A stretch of 22,716 bases of DNA from an uncultured Clostridia bacterium (GCA_946006895.1 CAMFZO010000005.1:1-22716), one strand, 5' to 3'; shown: positions 7,219 to 17,689, counted from the stretch's first letter. Notes: generated by a model not told the origin, from the letters alone. Program-made: numbers and translations.

Positions 7219-9225
7219 TCAGAGGATCAGGCAGACGACCTGGTAGACCAGGGCTGCCACCAGCCAGGCTATGACGCACTGGAAGACCGCCACCACGGCT
7301 CCGCGCCATTTCCCTCCCAACTCCCGTCCGATGGCGGCGATGGCCGCGACACAGGGCGTATAGAGGAGGGTGAAGGTCAGGAAGCTGACGGCGGACGCGG
7401 TGGTAAACAGCCCGGAAAGTCCGGCTGCCAGGCCGTCCATGCCCGTCCCCGTCAGGATGCCCAGGGTGCTGACCACGGCTTCCTTGGCGGTAAAGCCCGT
7501 AACCAGGGCAGTGGTGATGCGCCAGTCACCGAAGCCCAGCGGACGGAAGATCGGCGAGAGCAGCTTGCCGACTGCGGCAAGGAGGCTCCGGGTGCTGTCC
7601 TGGACGAAATTCAGATGGGTGTCAAAGGACTGAAGGAACCAGATGATGAGCGTGGCCACAAAAATAATGGTAAACGCCCGCTGCAGGAAGTCCCTGGCCT
7701 TATCCCACAGGAGCATACAGACGCTCTTGGCCGAGGGCATACGGTAGTTGGGCAGCTCCATGACAAAGGGCACCGGCTTGCCCCGGAAGGCCGTCTTTTT
7801 CAGCAGCAGCGAAACCAGGACGCCCACCGCCATGCCGCCGAAGTAGAGGCAGCCCATGGTCAGCGCCGCATAATCGGGGAAGAAAGCCGCCGAGAACACG
7901 GCGTAAATGGGAATTTTTGCCGAACAGCTCATAAAGGGCGTCAGCAGGATCGTCATGCGGCGGTCGCGGGAGGACGGCAGGGTGCGCGTTGCCATGACAG
8001 CGGGGACGGTGCAGCCAAAACCGATGAGCATGGGCACAAAGCTGCGTCCCGACAGACCGATCTTTCGCAGGAGCTTATCCATGACGAAGGCCACGCGGGC
8101 CATATAGCCGGTGTCCTCCAGTACGGAAAGAAAGAAGAACATGACCACGATGATGGGCAGAAAGCTGACCACGCTGCCCACGCCGGCGAAAATGCCGTCG
8201 ATGATCAGACTATGTACCACCGGGTTCAGCCCATAGGCGGTCAGGCCCCGGTCCACCCAGACGGAAAAGCCGTCGATGGCCATGGCAAGCACGTCCTGCA
8301 GGAACGCGCCCACCACATCGAAGGTCAGCCAAAAGATCAGGAGCATAATACCCACAAAGATCGGGATGGCGGCATATTTGTTGGTCAGCACCCGGTCGAT
8401 GCGGACGGAGCGGAGATGCTCGCGGCTCTCTCTGCATTTGACCACGGTCTTGTCGCACAGCTTTTCGATGTATTCATAGCGCATGGAGGCGATGGCGGCG
8501 TTGCGGTCCAGGCCGCCCTCCTCCTCCATCTGAACGATACAGTGCTCCAGCAGCTCCAGCTCGTTCTGGTCGATGGCAAGGCGTTGGATAATATCCTCGT
8601 CGCCCTCGATCATCTTGGTCGCCGCAAAGCGCCGGGCCATGCCAGCGTTCTTGGCGTGGTCCTCGATCTGGTGGGACACGGCGTGGATGCAGCGGTGGAC
8701 AGGTCCGTCGTCGCAGAAGTCGATGCGCTTGGGCCGCCGTTTCTCTTTGGCGGTAAGGACGGCACATTCGATCAGCTCGTCGATGCCCTCATTCTTTGCC
8801 GCCGCGATGGGAACCACCGGGACTCCCAGCTCCTCGGACATTTTGGCTACGTCGATGGTGCCGCCGTTACCCCGGACCTCATCCATCATATTCAGAGCCA
8901 GGACCAGCGGAATGTCCATCTCCAGAAGCTGGAGGGTCAGGTAGAGATTTCGCTCGATGTTGGTGGCATCGACGATGTTGATGATGCCGTCGGGATGCTC
9001 GTTGAGGATGAAATCCCGGGTAACGATCTCCTCGCCGGTATAGGGGCGCATGGAATAGATGCCCGGCAGATCGGCCACCTCGCAATTTTTCTTGCCGCGG
9101 AGCTGGCCGGTCTTGCTGTCCACTGTCACACCGGGGAAATTGCCCACGTGCTGATTGGCGCCGGTCAGTTGGTTGAACAGGGTGGTCTTGCCGCAGTTCT
9201 GGTTGCCCACCAGTGCGAACATCAT
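7219..9225 (-). CDS. feoB: Ferrous iron transporter FeoB
   Basis: A 668-residue inner-membrane Fe(II) transporter. The N-terminal cytosolic G domain shows G1 GNQNCGKTT (7-15), G3 DLPG (52-55) and G4 NMMD (112-115). A helical regulatory segment follows up to about residue 270, and then a polytopic membrane part with two Gate-type regions (VSFLPIIVVMFFFLSVLEDTG and the later CVAAIAAIGRELGG stretch). FeoA overlaps upstream (ATGA) and the Cys-rich partner follows by one base, giving feoA-feoB-Cys-rich as one unit under the promoter at 9490-9518. Length is a little short of E. coli FeoB but usual for Firmicutes. Confidence 0.97.
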   Translation of the reverse strand: MMFALVGNQNCGKTTLFNQLTGANQHVGNFPGVTVDSKTGQLRGKKNCEVADLPGIYSMRPYTGEEIVTRDFILNEHPDGIINIVDATNIERNLYLTLQLLEMDIPLVLALNMMDEVRGNGGTIDVAKMSEELGVPVVPIAAAKNEGIDELIECAVLTAKEKRRPKRIDFCDDGPVHRCIHAVSHQIEDHAKNAGMARRFAATKMIEGDEDIIQRLAIDQNELELLEHCIVQMEEEGGLDRNAAIASMRYEYIEKLCDKTVVKCRESREHLRSVRIDRVLTNKYAAIPIFVGIMLLIFWLTFDVVGAFLQDVLAMAIDGFSVWVDRGLTAYGLNPVVHSLIIDGIFAGVGSVVSFLPIIVVMFFFLSVLEDTGYMARVAFVMDKLLRKIGLSGRSFVPMLIGFGCTVPAVMATRTLPSSRDRRMTILLTPFMSCSAKIPIYAVFSAAFFPDYAALTMGCLYFGGMAVGVLVSLLLKKTAFRGKPVPFVMELPNYRMPSAKSVCMLLWDKARDFLQRAFTIIFVATLIIWFLQSFDTHLNFVQDSTRSLLAAVGKLLSPIFRPLGFGDWRITTALVTGFTAKEAVVSTLGILTGTGMDGLAAGLSGLFTTASAVSFLTFTLLYTPCVAAIAAIGRELGGKWRGAVVAVFQCVIAWLVAALVYQVVCLIL

Positions 9226-9458
9226 TGCTCCTTCACCTCCGGCAGAATCTCAATCTTCGCCGCGTCCTCCAGACGCAGCGTCAGCTCATAGCCGCGCAGA
9301 CGGATCTCCATGGGGTCGCCCATGGGCGCGATCTTCTGAACGGTCACTTTTGTATTGGGGATAAGCCCCATATCCAACAACCGGCAGCGCAGGACACCCT
9401 CGCCGCCGACGGCGGTGATCAGGCCGCTTTTCCCCACTGCCAGATCCTTTAATGTCAT
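9222..9458 (-). CDS. feoA: Ferrous iron transport protein FeoA
   Basis: A 78-residue SH3-like protein that works with FeoB at the cytosolic membrane face. Family features: LKDLAVGKSGLI at the start, RCRLLDMGLIPNTKVTV in the middle, and PMEIRLRGYELTLRLEDA in the last third. The start at 9458 has GGAGGAAG upstream; an in-frame ATG at 9518 is rejected because it lies at the -35 box, upstream of transcription. It overlaps feoB by four bases (ATGA). Confidence 0.95.
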   Translation of the reverse strand: MTLKDLAVGKSGLITAVGGEGVLRCRLLDMGLIPNTKVTVQKIAPMGDPMEIRLRGYELTLRLEDAAKIEILPEVKEQ

Positions 9459-9473
9459 AGCGTCTTCCTCCGG

Positions 9474-9489
9474 GTTAGGTTTTTCTAAC
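9474..9489. promoter_or_regulatory. Candidate metal-repressor operator of feoAB
   Basis: GTTAG-GTTTTT-CTAAC is an inverted repeat with five-base arms directly after the -10 box, covering the predicted start near 9483. The arms and spacing resemble DtxR/IdeR-like half sites (TTAGG...CCTAA) more than a Fur box. Position and gene function suggest iron-dependent repression; the regulator is not in this window. Confidence 0.5.
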
Positions 9490-9518
9490 AATATAGCACC
9501 GTGCGCTGACCATGTCAA
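9490..9518 (-). promoter_or_regulatory. Promoter of the feoAB operon
   Basis: On the minus strand, a perfect TTGACA (9518-9513), 17-base spacer and TATATT (9495-9490). It is divergent from the ruvX promoter, with which it shares about 20 bases of separation. Confidence 0.85.
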
Positions 9519-9538
9519 GGCGCAGACGCAGAAAGTGC

Positions 9539-9567
9539 TTGTATTTTGGCAGCGGCGCAGATATAAT
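9539..9567 (+). promoter_or_regulatory. Promoter of ruvX
   Basis: TTGTAT (9539-9544), a 17-base spacer and perfect TATAAT (9562-9567). The start is predicted near 9574. Confidence 0.72.
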
Positions 9568-9601
9568 TCAAATTAGGATATTATGAAAGCAGTGTGAAGC
9601 T

Positions 9602-10015
9602 ATGAGAGTTCTTGCCATCGACTACGGCGATGCCCGCACAGGCATTGCCATTTCCGACGCCCTCGGCATGATCGTGGGACAGACCACGGTGATCCACAGC
9701 CGCAGCCCGAAAAAGACCGCCGAGGAAATCGCCGGGCTGGTCCGTCAGACCGGCGCTGAGCGGCTGGTCATGGGTTTCCCAAAGAATATGGACGGCAGCG
9801 AGGGGCCACGTGCCGCGCTCTACCGCGACTTTGCCGCCCTTGTGGAGGCAGTGTGCAAAATGCCCGTGGTGCTTTGGGACGAAAGGCGCACCACAGTGGA
9901 GGCCCACGGTATCCTCTCTGACTGCAATTACCACGGCAAAAAGCGAAAAAACACCGTGGATGCCGTGGCGGCTTCCCTGATTCTGGAGGGCTACCTGTCC
10001 TTTTTGTCCCGCTGA
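9602..10015 (+). CDS. ruvX: Putative pre-16S rRNA nuclease / Holliday resolvase YqgF
   Basis: A 137-residue RNase H-like protein of the YqgF/RuvX family, known for 5' maturation of 16S rRNA and once proposed as a Holliday junction resolvase. Conserved motifs: AIDYGDARTGIAISD (first catalytic Asp), MGFPKNMDGSEGPRA, DERRTT, and DAVAASLIL with the last catalytic Asp. The start is set by the conserved MRVLAIDYG terminus; the ribosome site is weak (only GTGTGAAG nearby). Its last 25 bases overlap tail-to-tail with the leftward membrane gene, and no terminator follows its stop. Confidence 0.95.
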   Translation: MRVLAIDYGDARTGIAISDALGMIVGQTTVIHSRSPKKTAEEIAGLVRQTGAERLVMGFPKNMDGSEGPRAALYRDFAALVEAVCKMPVVLWDERRTTVEAHGILSDCNYHGKKRKNTVDAVAASLILEGYLSFLSR

Positions 10016-10365
10016 CGGCCGAACAGCTCCGTCAGACCCACCAGGATCAAAAAGCCGCCGAACAGTTTTCGCAGAAGTTCCGTATCGATCATCGTGGCCA
10101 GAAAGGCCGCAGCGGCGGCGCAGAGGCTTCCGGCGATGGCCGCCGGAATGACCACCCGCCAGCGGATCAGGCGATTTTTGATGTGAAAAATGAGAGCGCA
10201 GACCGCCGTGGGCAGAAAATAGAGCAGATTGATGCCCTGGGCGGTCTTTTGGGCCACGTCCATCACAGCGGTCATCCAGACCATCAGCAGCGTTCCGCCG
10301 CCGATGCCGAGGCCGGAAAACACGCCGCAGACCAGCCCCGCCAGTCCGGCGACGAGGGCGCTCAT
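9991..10365 (-). CDS. TSUP (TauE/SafE) half-length membrane protein, second of pair
   Basis: A 124-residue membrane protein with about four hydrophobic segments, matching one half of the TauE/SafE (TSUP) fold that exports or imports sulfite, sulfoacetate or related organic anions. The glycine motif GVFSGLGIGGGTLL sits in the first helix pair, and NLLYFLPTAVCALIF follows. The start at 10365 overlaps the stop of the first half by four bases (ATGA); a longer in-frame start at 10425 is inside that gene and has no ribosome site. It ends GRQRDKKDR, inside the ruvX 3' end on the other strand. Full-length TSUP proteins have about 250 residues, so the two halves probably assemble together. Confidence 0.85.
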   Translation of the reverse strand: MSALVAGLAGLVCGVFSGLGIGGGTLLMVWMTAVMDVAQKTAQGINLLYFLPTAVCALIFHIKNRLIRWRVVIPAAIAGSLCAAAAAFLATMIDTELLRKLFGGFLILVGLTELFGRQRDKKDR

Positions 10366-10727
10366 TGCAGCAGGAGGCGCAGTCCGCCCCAGAGAATGAA
10401 AATGCCCAGAACGCGGTGGAGCCACTTGGTCGGCAGCTTCCGCAGAACCAGCCCCGCAACGACGCCGCCGGCAGCCCCACCGATCAGATAGGGCACCGCT
10501 TCCATAACGAATTCACCGCCCCGCAGCAGGTAGACCCCTGCCGACACGACGGATAACGGCAGAATAATACACACGCAGGAGGCAAAGACCTCATGGGGCT
10601 TTAAGTCCGTGGTCCGCGACAGCAGCGGCAGCAGCACCATGCCGCCGCCTGCGCCGAAAAGCCCGTTTGCGGCACCCGCCGCCGCTCCCGACAGCCAGGG
10701 CCCGTATTTTTTTAAGAATCTGCCCAA
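10362..10727 (-). CDS. TSUP (TauE/SafE) half-length membrane protein, first of pair
   Basis: A 121-residue membrane protein with about four hydrophobic segments and the TSUP glycine motif GAANGLFGAGGGMVLLPLL. It starts with TTG at 10727, chosen because GGAGGGG lies five bases upstream and no ATG or GTG is better placed; TTG plus a strong site may limit expression. It is coupled by ATGA overlap to the second half. No convincing promoter hexamers were found in 10740-10870 on this strand. The transported anion is unknown; neighbouring genes give no hint of sulfur metabolism. Confidence 0.85.
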   Translation of the reverse strand: MGRFLKKYGPWLSGAAAGAANGLFGAGGGMVLLPLLSRTTDLKPHEVFASCVCIILPLSVVSAGVYLLRGGEFVMEAVPYLIGGAAGGVVAGLVLRKLPTKWLHRVLGIFILWGGLRLLLQ

Positions 10728-10750
10728 GGTGACCCCTCCATAAATGATAT

Positions 10751-10788
10751 ACGCCCGTGATGGAAGTTTTTCCGTCGCGGGCGTTTTT
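10751..10788 (+). terminator. Intrinsic terminator between divergent genes
   Basis: ACGCCCGTGATGGAA (10751-10765) pairs with TTCCGTCGCGGGCGT (10770-10784) around a four-base loop, with two wobble pairs, followed by TTTTA. The U-run makes it a plus-strand terminator, yet no rightward gene ends here; the nearest upstream rightward gene is ruvX, 735 bases away. Confidence 0.85.
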
Positions 10789-10874
10789 ATGCGGGAGCTG
10801 CCAATAAAATGCGTCTCATATCTCCCGCCGGCGCGGAATATAGTTTCTCATAAGAAGTTGAACGAGGTGGGACA

Positions 10875-11483
10875 ATGGAACAAATCACTGTAAATCATAT
10901 CACACTGACCGGCGCTCTGGCTTCGGCTCCCGAATATTCGCACAGCAACCACGGGCGGCGTTTTTATTCCTTTTATTTAGAGGTGGCGCGGCTGTCCGGC
11001 GCCATCGACCGGTTGCAGATCTTAGCGTCGGAGGAGCTGCTGGCCTCCACCTGCGTCACGGAGGGCGAGGCGCTGACGGTGGAGGGACAGATCCGCTCCT
11101 TCAACAACCGTGCGCCCCACGGCCGGAAGCTCATCATCTCCGTTCTCGCCGAAACCATCGCCGTCACCGACGGTCCCCACGCCAACCAGGTCATCCTGCA
11201 GGGGGTTATCTGCAAGGAGCCTGTGTTCCGCCGCACACCTCTGGGCCGTGAGATCTGCGACGTCATGCTGGCGGTCAACCGGCCCTATCACCGGGCGGAT
11301 TACCTGCCCTGTATCCTCTGGGGACGCTGCGCCCAGGAGGTGTCGGACTATCCGGTGGGAACGGTTCTGTCCATCACGGGACGGCTGCAGAGCCGGGAGT
11401 ATCTCAAGGTCATTGACGGCGCCGCGGAGCAGCGCACGGCCTATGAGATCTCCGCCGTCACCGCCCGGATCGATACGGAATAA
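10875..11483 (+). CDS. SSB-like protein with two OB folds
   Basis: A 202-residue protein made of two SSB-type OB domains in tandem. The first (about 5-98) starts NHITLTGALASAPEYSH and includes LTVEGQIRSF. The second (about 102-200) starts NQVILQGVICKEPVFRRTP and includes CDVMLAVNRPYHRADYLPCI, then GTVLSITGRLQSREYLKV, the strand pattern of bacterial SSB and PriB. There is no acidic SSB tail at the C terminus, so it is not a standard replicative SSB. It probably binds single-stranded DNA as a specialised paralogue. GAGGTGGG precedes the start by about four bases. The promoter is unclear (TATAGT at 10839 without a -35). Confidence 0.82.
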   Translation: MEQITVNHITLTGALASAPEYSHSNHGRRFYSFYLEVARLSGAIDRLQILASEELLASTCVTEGEALTVEGQIRSFNNRAPHGRKLIISVLAETIAVTDGPHANQVILQGVICKEPVFRRTPLGREICDVMLAVNRPYHRADYLPCILWGRCAQEVSDYPVGTVLSITGRLQSREYLKVIDGAAEQRTAYEISAVTARIDTE

Positions 11484-11503
11484 TATCGAGATCCCATCAT
11501 AAA

Positions 11504-11541
11504 TGACGCGCTGCGAACCGAAGTTGGTCCGCAGCGCGTCA
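11504..11541. terminator. Hairpin between convergent genes
   Basis: TGACGCGCTGCG (11504-11515) and CGCAGCGCGTCA (11530-11541) form a perfect 12-bp stem between the ends of the SSB-like gene and the ABC exporter. U-runs are poor on both sides (TTTAT on the minus strand), so termination efficiency is uncertain. Confidence 0.65.
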
Positions 11542-11548
11542 AAACAGG

Positions 11549-13306
<1,758 letters not shown>

Positions 13307-13334
13307 GGCGTGCTCCTAAAGGAAAAGTAAATAT

Positions 13335-13363
13335 ATCATAGCATCTTTTCATAAATTTGTAAA
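13335..13363 (-). promoter_or_regulatory. Promoter of the ABC exporter gene
   Basis: TTTACA (13363-13358), a 17-base spacer and TATGAT (13340-13335) on the minus strand. The -35 hexamer overlaps the base of the asnB terminator stem, so the two elements are packed together. Confidence 0.75.
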
Positions 13364-13393
13364 GAGCGGCGGACTTGTAAATCCGCCGCTCTT
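13362..13393 (-). terminator. Terminator after asnB
   Basis: AAGAGCGGCGGA (13362-13373) and TCCGCCGCTCTT (13382-13393) form a perfect 12-bp stem around an eight-base loop, 42 bases after the asnB stop. On the minus strand it is followed by TACAAATTT, a weak U-run. Confidence 0.78.
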
Positions 13394-13434
13394 ATAATAC
13401 AAACAATGGCTCGACCTTGTCCACATTTCCGCCG

Positions 13435-15015
13435 CTATTTCCCGCTGTCGCCGTAGTTTGACAGGACTCTGGCGGAGGGGTCGTTGACATCGCAGCCTCT
13501 CCATGCCTTGTTGGGCATCCAGAAGTCGGCGATCATCTCTCCCTGGCCGGGATAGTATTTTTCAAACAGCTCTCTGTAGAGCAGGGATTCCTTGGTAAAG
13601 GGCCGGGCATGGCTATACTTTTGGCAGCCTGCCGCAAATTCCGCGTCCGTATAGTATTCCTCGGCATACTGCTTCAGATCATCGACCATGGAGTGGCCCA
13701 CCGCGTCGGAGAAAGCCGCTTTTTCACGCCACAGGATCTCCTTCGGCAGATAATCACCCTCCTCAAAGGCATGGCGGAGCAGGTATTTTCCCTTTCCGTA
13801 GCGATTGAGCTTTAACTCCGGGTCCACGGACATGACATACCGCACAAAGTCCAGGTCGCCGAAGGGAACTCTTGCCTCCAGAGAGTTGACGGATATGCAG
13901 CGGTCGGCCCGGAGCACATCGTACATATGAAGCTCCCGGAGCCGCTTCTCCGCCTCTTTCTGGAAGGCCGCCGCATCCGGCGCGAAGTCGGTGTATTTAT
14001 AGCCGAACAGCTCGTCGGAGATCTCGCCTGTCAGCAGCACGCGGATGTCCGTCTGCTCATGGATGGCCTTGCAGACAAGATACATCCCGATACTGGCCCG
14101 GATGGTGGTAATATCGAAGGTCCCCAGCAGATAGACCACCGGCTCCAGGGCAGCAAGCACGTCCTGCCTGGTGATGATGACCTCCCGGTGGTCGCTGTGG
14201 ATATAATCGGCTACCTGCCGGGCGTATTTCAGATCAATGGCATCCTCGCTCATGCCAATGGCAAAGGTCCTGATGGGCGCGTCGCTTTTCCGGGCCGCGA
14301 TGGCGCAGACCAGGGAGGAATCCAGGCCGCCGGAGAGCAAAAAGCCCACCTTGGCATCGGCTACGAGGCGTTTTTCCACGCCGCGGATCAGCTTCTCGCG
14401 GATGTTCCGGCAGACCGTTTCCAGATCGTCCCGGCAGACCGTCTCCGTTTTTGCAATGTCGCAATAGCAGACAAACGCACCGTTTTTGTAGTAGTGTCCC
14501 GGCGGGAATGGCAGGATCCTGTCCACCAGGCCCACCAGGTTTTTCGCCTCGCTGGCCAGGATGAGGACACCTTTCCCGTCATAGCCATAGTACAGGGGCC
14601 GGATGCCGATGGGATCCCGCGCCGCGATAAATTCTCCGGTCTCGCCGTCATAGAGGATGCAGGCAAATTCCGCGTCCAGCATGGCAAACATATCCGTGCC
14701 GTATTCGCGGTACATGGGCAGCAGGAGCTCACAGTCCGAGTCGCTGCGGAAGGTGTATTTCCCGGAAAACTGCTTTTTCAGCTTCTCAAAGCCGTAGATC
14801 TCGCCGTTGCATACGACATAGCTGCCGTCCAGCTCAAAGGGCTGCATCCCCGACGGCGTCAGGCCCATGATGGACAGCCGGTGGAAGCCCAGCAGCCCGT
14901 TGCCCGTATCGACGATCCTGCTGTCGTCAGGACCCCGGGAGACCGTTCGCTGAAATCCCTCCTGAAACGCGTCAAAGGCGGCACCGCGCCCGCAATAGCC
15001 CATAATAGAACACAT
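13435..15015 (-). CDS. asnB: Glutamine-hydrolysing asparagine synthetase
   Basis: A 526-residue cytosolic enzyme making asparagine from aspartate, ATP and glutamine. The N-terminal glutaminase domain begins MCSIMGY, so Cys2 becomes the catalytic N-terminal nucleophile; FHRLSIM (44-50) and CNGEIYG (69-75) are the glutamine-binding loops. The synthetase domain carries the PP-loop SGGLDSS (228-234) and LLTGEISDELFGY. Length matches family members near 500-550. The start has GGAGG upstream. It lies behind a T-box (15050-15268) and downstream of the type III glutamine synthetase, which makes its nitrogen donor; with no terminator between them, readthrough from that gene is likely. Confidence 0.95.
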   Translation of the reverse strand: MCSIMGYCGRGAAFDAFQEGFQRTVSRGPDDSRIVDTGNGLLGFHRLSIMGLTPSGMQPFELDGSYVVCNGEIYGFEKLKKQFSGKYTFRSDSDCELLLPMYREYGTDMFAMLDAEFACILYDGETGEFIAARDPIGIRPLYYGYDGKGVLILASEAKNLVGLVDRILPFPPGHYYKNGAFVCYCDIAKTETVCRDDLETVCRNIREKLIRGVEKRLVADAKVGFLLSGGLDSSLVCAIAARKSDAPIRTFAIGMSEDAIDLKYARQVADYIHSDHREVIITRQDVLAALEPVVYLLGTFDITTIRASIGMYLVCKAIHEQTDIRVLLTGEISDELFGYKYTDFAPDAAAFQKEAEKRLRELHMYDVLRADRCISVNSLEARVPFGDLDFVRYVMSVDPELKLNRYGKGKYLLRHAFEEGDYLPKEILWREKAAFSDAVGHSMVDDLKQYAEEYYTDAEFAAGCQKYSHARPFTKESLLYRELFEKYYPGQGEMIADFWMPNKAWRGCDVNDPSARVLSNYGDSGK

Positions 15016-15049
15016 AAGATAACCTCCGTTTTTCTTGTTTCAGCATTCT

Positions 15050-15268
15050 ATAGGGCAAGTGCTGTACTCGCTGTGCCACCTATCTTTTATCTCATTTCCG
15101 GGCCTCTGACAAGGCCCTGTCAGTTAACGCGTGACGAAACGGCGCACCTACTGGGCCTGGGCCGTTCAGATTGCAGCTCAAAAAGTGTTATTCACGCAGG
15201 TCCGTCATACGGCTCACACCCTCCCGTACTCGCTGCCGGCGGATCGCCTGCATTACTTCTCTTTTTTC
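15050..15268 (-). promoter_or_regulatory. T-box riboswitch leader, Asn-specific
   Basis: Seen on the minus strand in order: Stem I base (A-run pairing with CTTTTT), AGAGAAGTAATG (15262-15251), the apical GGTGTGAGCC (15220-15211), specifier context GAAT-AAC-AC with AAC (Asn codon) at 15189-15187, the conserved AGTAGG (15152-15147), and the antiterminator. The antiterminator folds exactly: ATAGG (15083-15079) with CCTAT (15054-15050), seven-base bulge TGGCACA (15078-15072), then GCGAG with CTTGC. The bulge TGGC matches an acceptor end GCCA, as in tRNA-Asn. Uncharged tRNA-Asn should raise asnB expression. No U-run terminator follows, so the off-state may be translational. Confidence 0.9.
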
Positions 15269-15294
15269 AAACGCTTTTGTATATTAAATTTGTT

Positions 15295-17388
<2,094 letters not shown>

Positions 17389-17433
17389 GGTGAGATCTCC
17401 TTTGCTCAGCAGTAATCACGATAAAATAGGTAC

Positions 17434-17485
17434 AAAAAAGCGCAAAGACGTCTTTCCGGGATTCGATCCCAAAAGACGCCTTTGC
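17434..17485 (-). terminator. Leader terminator (attenuator) of glnN
   Basis: On the minus strand GCAAAGGCGTCTTT (17485-17472) pairs with AAAGACGTCTTTGC (17455-17442), with one wobble and an inner GGGAT-CGA-ATCCC stem, followed by GCGC-like closure and TTTTTT (17439-17434). It lies between promoter and start codon, 45 bases before the ATG, so it must be overridden for expression. Confidence 0.92.
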
Positions 17486-17489
17486 CTTT
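17472..17489 (-). ncRNA. Candidate ANTAR-binding hexaloop hairpin, glnN leader
   Basis: On the minus strand, stem AAAGGC (17489-17484) pairs with GTCTTT (17477-17472) around the hexaloop AAAGGC (17483-17478), with A at loop position 1 and G at 4, the known ANTAR recognition bases. The hairpin begins at or within a few bases of the predicted transcript start and uses the whole 5' arm of the terminator, so the two structures exclude each other. Only one such hairpin is clear, whereas the described motif has two. Confidence 0.65.
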
Positions 17490-17498
17490 ATGCGGCGC

Positions 17499-17527
17499 AT
17501 TATACACCCCGCAAAACGGTTTGTCAA
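17499..17527 (-). promoter_or_regulatory. Consensus promoter of glnN
   Basis: A perfect TTGACA (17527-17522), 17-base spacer and perfect TATAAT (17504-17499) on the minus strand. The start is predicted at about 17492. Its strength suggests control lies after initiation. Confidence 0.93.
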
Positions 17528-17578
17528 TCCCTTTTTTTACATTTTTCCGCAAACTGCACAAAAGTTTTCGCTTTCACC

Positions 17579-17607
17579 TTGACAATTCCGGGGCGAAGTT
17601 GTATAAT
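17579..17607 (+). promoter_or_regulatory. Consensus promoter of the glutamate-synthase-like operon
   Basis: A perfect TTGACA (17579-17584), 17-base spacer and perfect TATAAT (17602-17607). The start is predicted at about 17614. It is a mirror of the glnN promoter, with 51 bases between the two -35 boxes. Confidence 0.93.
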
Positions 17608-17613
17608 CCGCAC

Positions 17614-17635
17614 AAATGAGCAAAGGCGTTCATTT
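17614..17635 (+). ncRNA. Candidate ANTAR-binding hexaloop hairpin, rightward leader
   Basis: AAATGAGC (17614-17621) pairs with GTTCATTT (17628-17635), eight pairs with one G-U, around the hexaloop AAAGGC (17622-17627). Loop sequence, closing C-G pair and the next G-U pair are identical to the glnN leader hairpin. It sits at the predicted 5' end of the transcript and traps the AAAGGCG needed for the outer terminator helix. Confidence 0.68.
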
Positions 17636-17689
17636 CGGCATAGATCGGTCCGGTCTATGCCGAAAGGAGCGCCTTTCTTTTTATTCTTT
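17622..17689 (+). terminator. Leader terminator (attenuator) of the rightward operon
   Basis: The outer helix AAAGGCG (17622-17628) with CGCCTTT (17670-17676) encloses TTTCGGCATAGA (17633-17644) with TCTATGCCGAAA (17654-17665). CTTTTTATTCTTT follows. It ends 27 bases before the first start codon, so the operon is attenuated unless the structure is prevented. Confidence 0.92.

Noticed and set aside
7048..9291. Very long plus-strand open frame opposite feoB
   Set aside because: The product is His/Gln/Gly-rich low-complexity sequence without recognisable domains, and the opposite strand encodes complete FeoB; this is a GC-rich antisense shadow.
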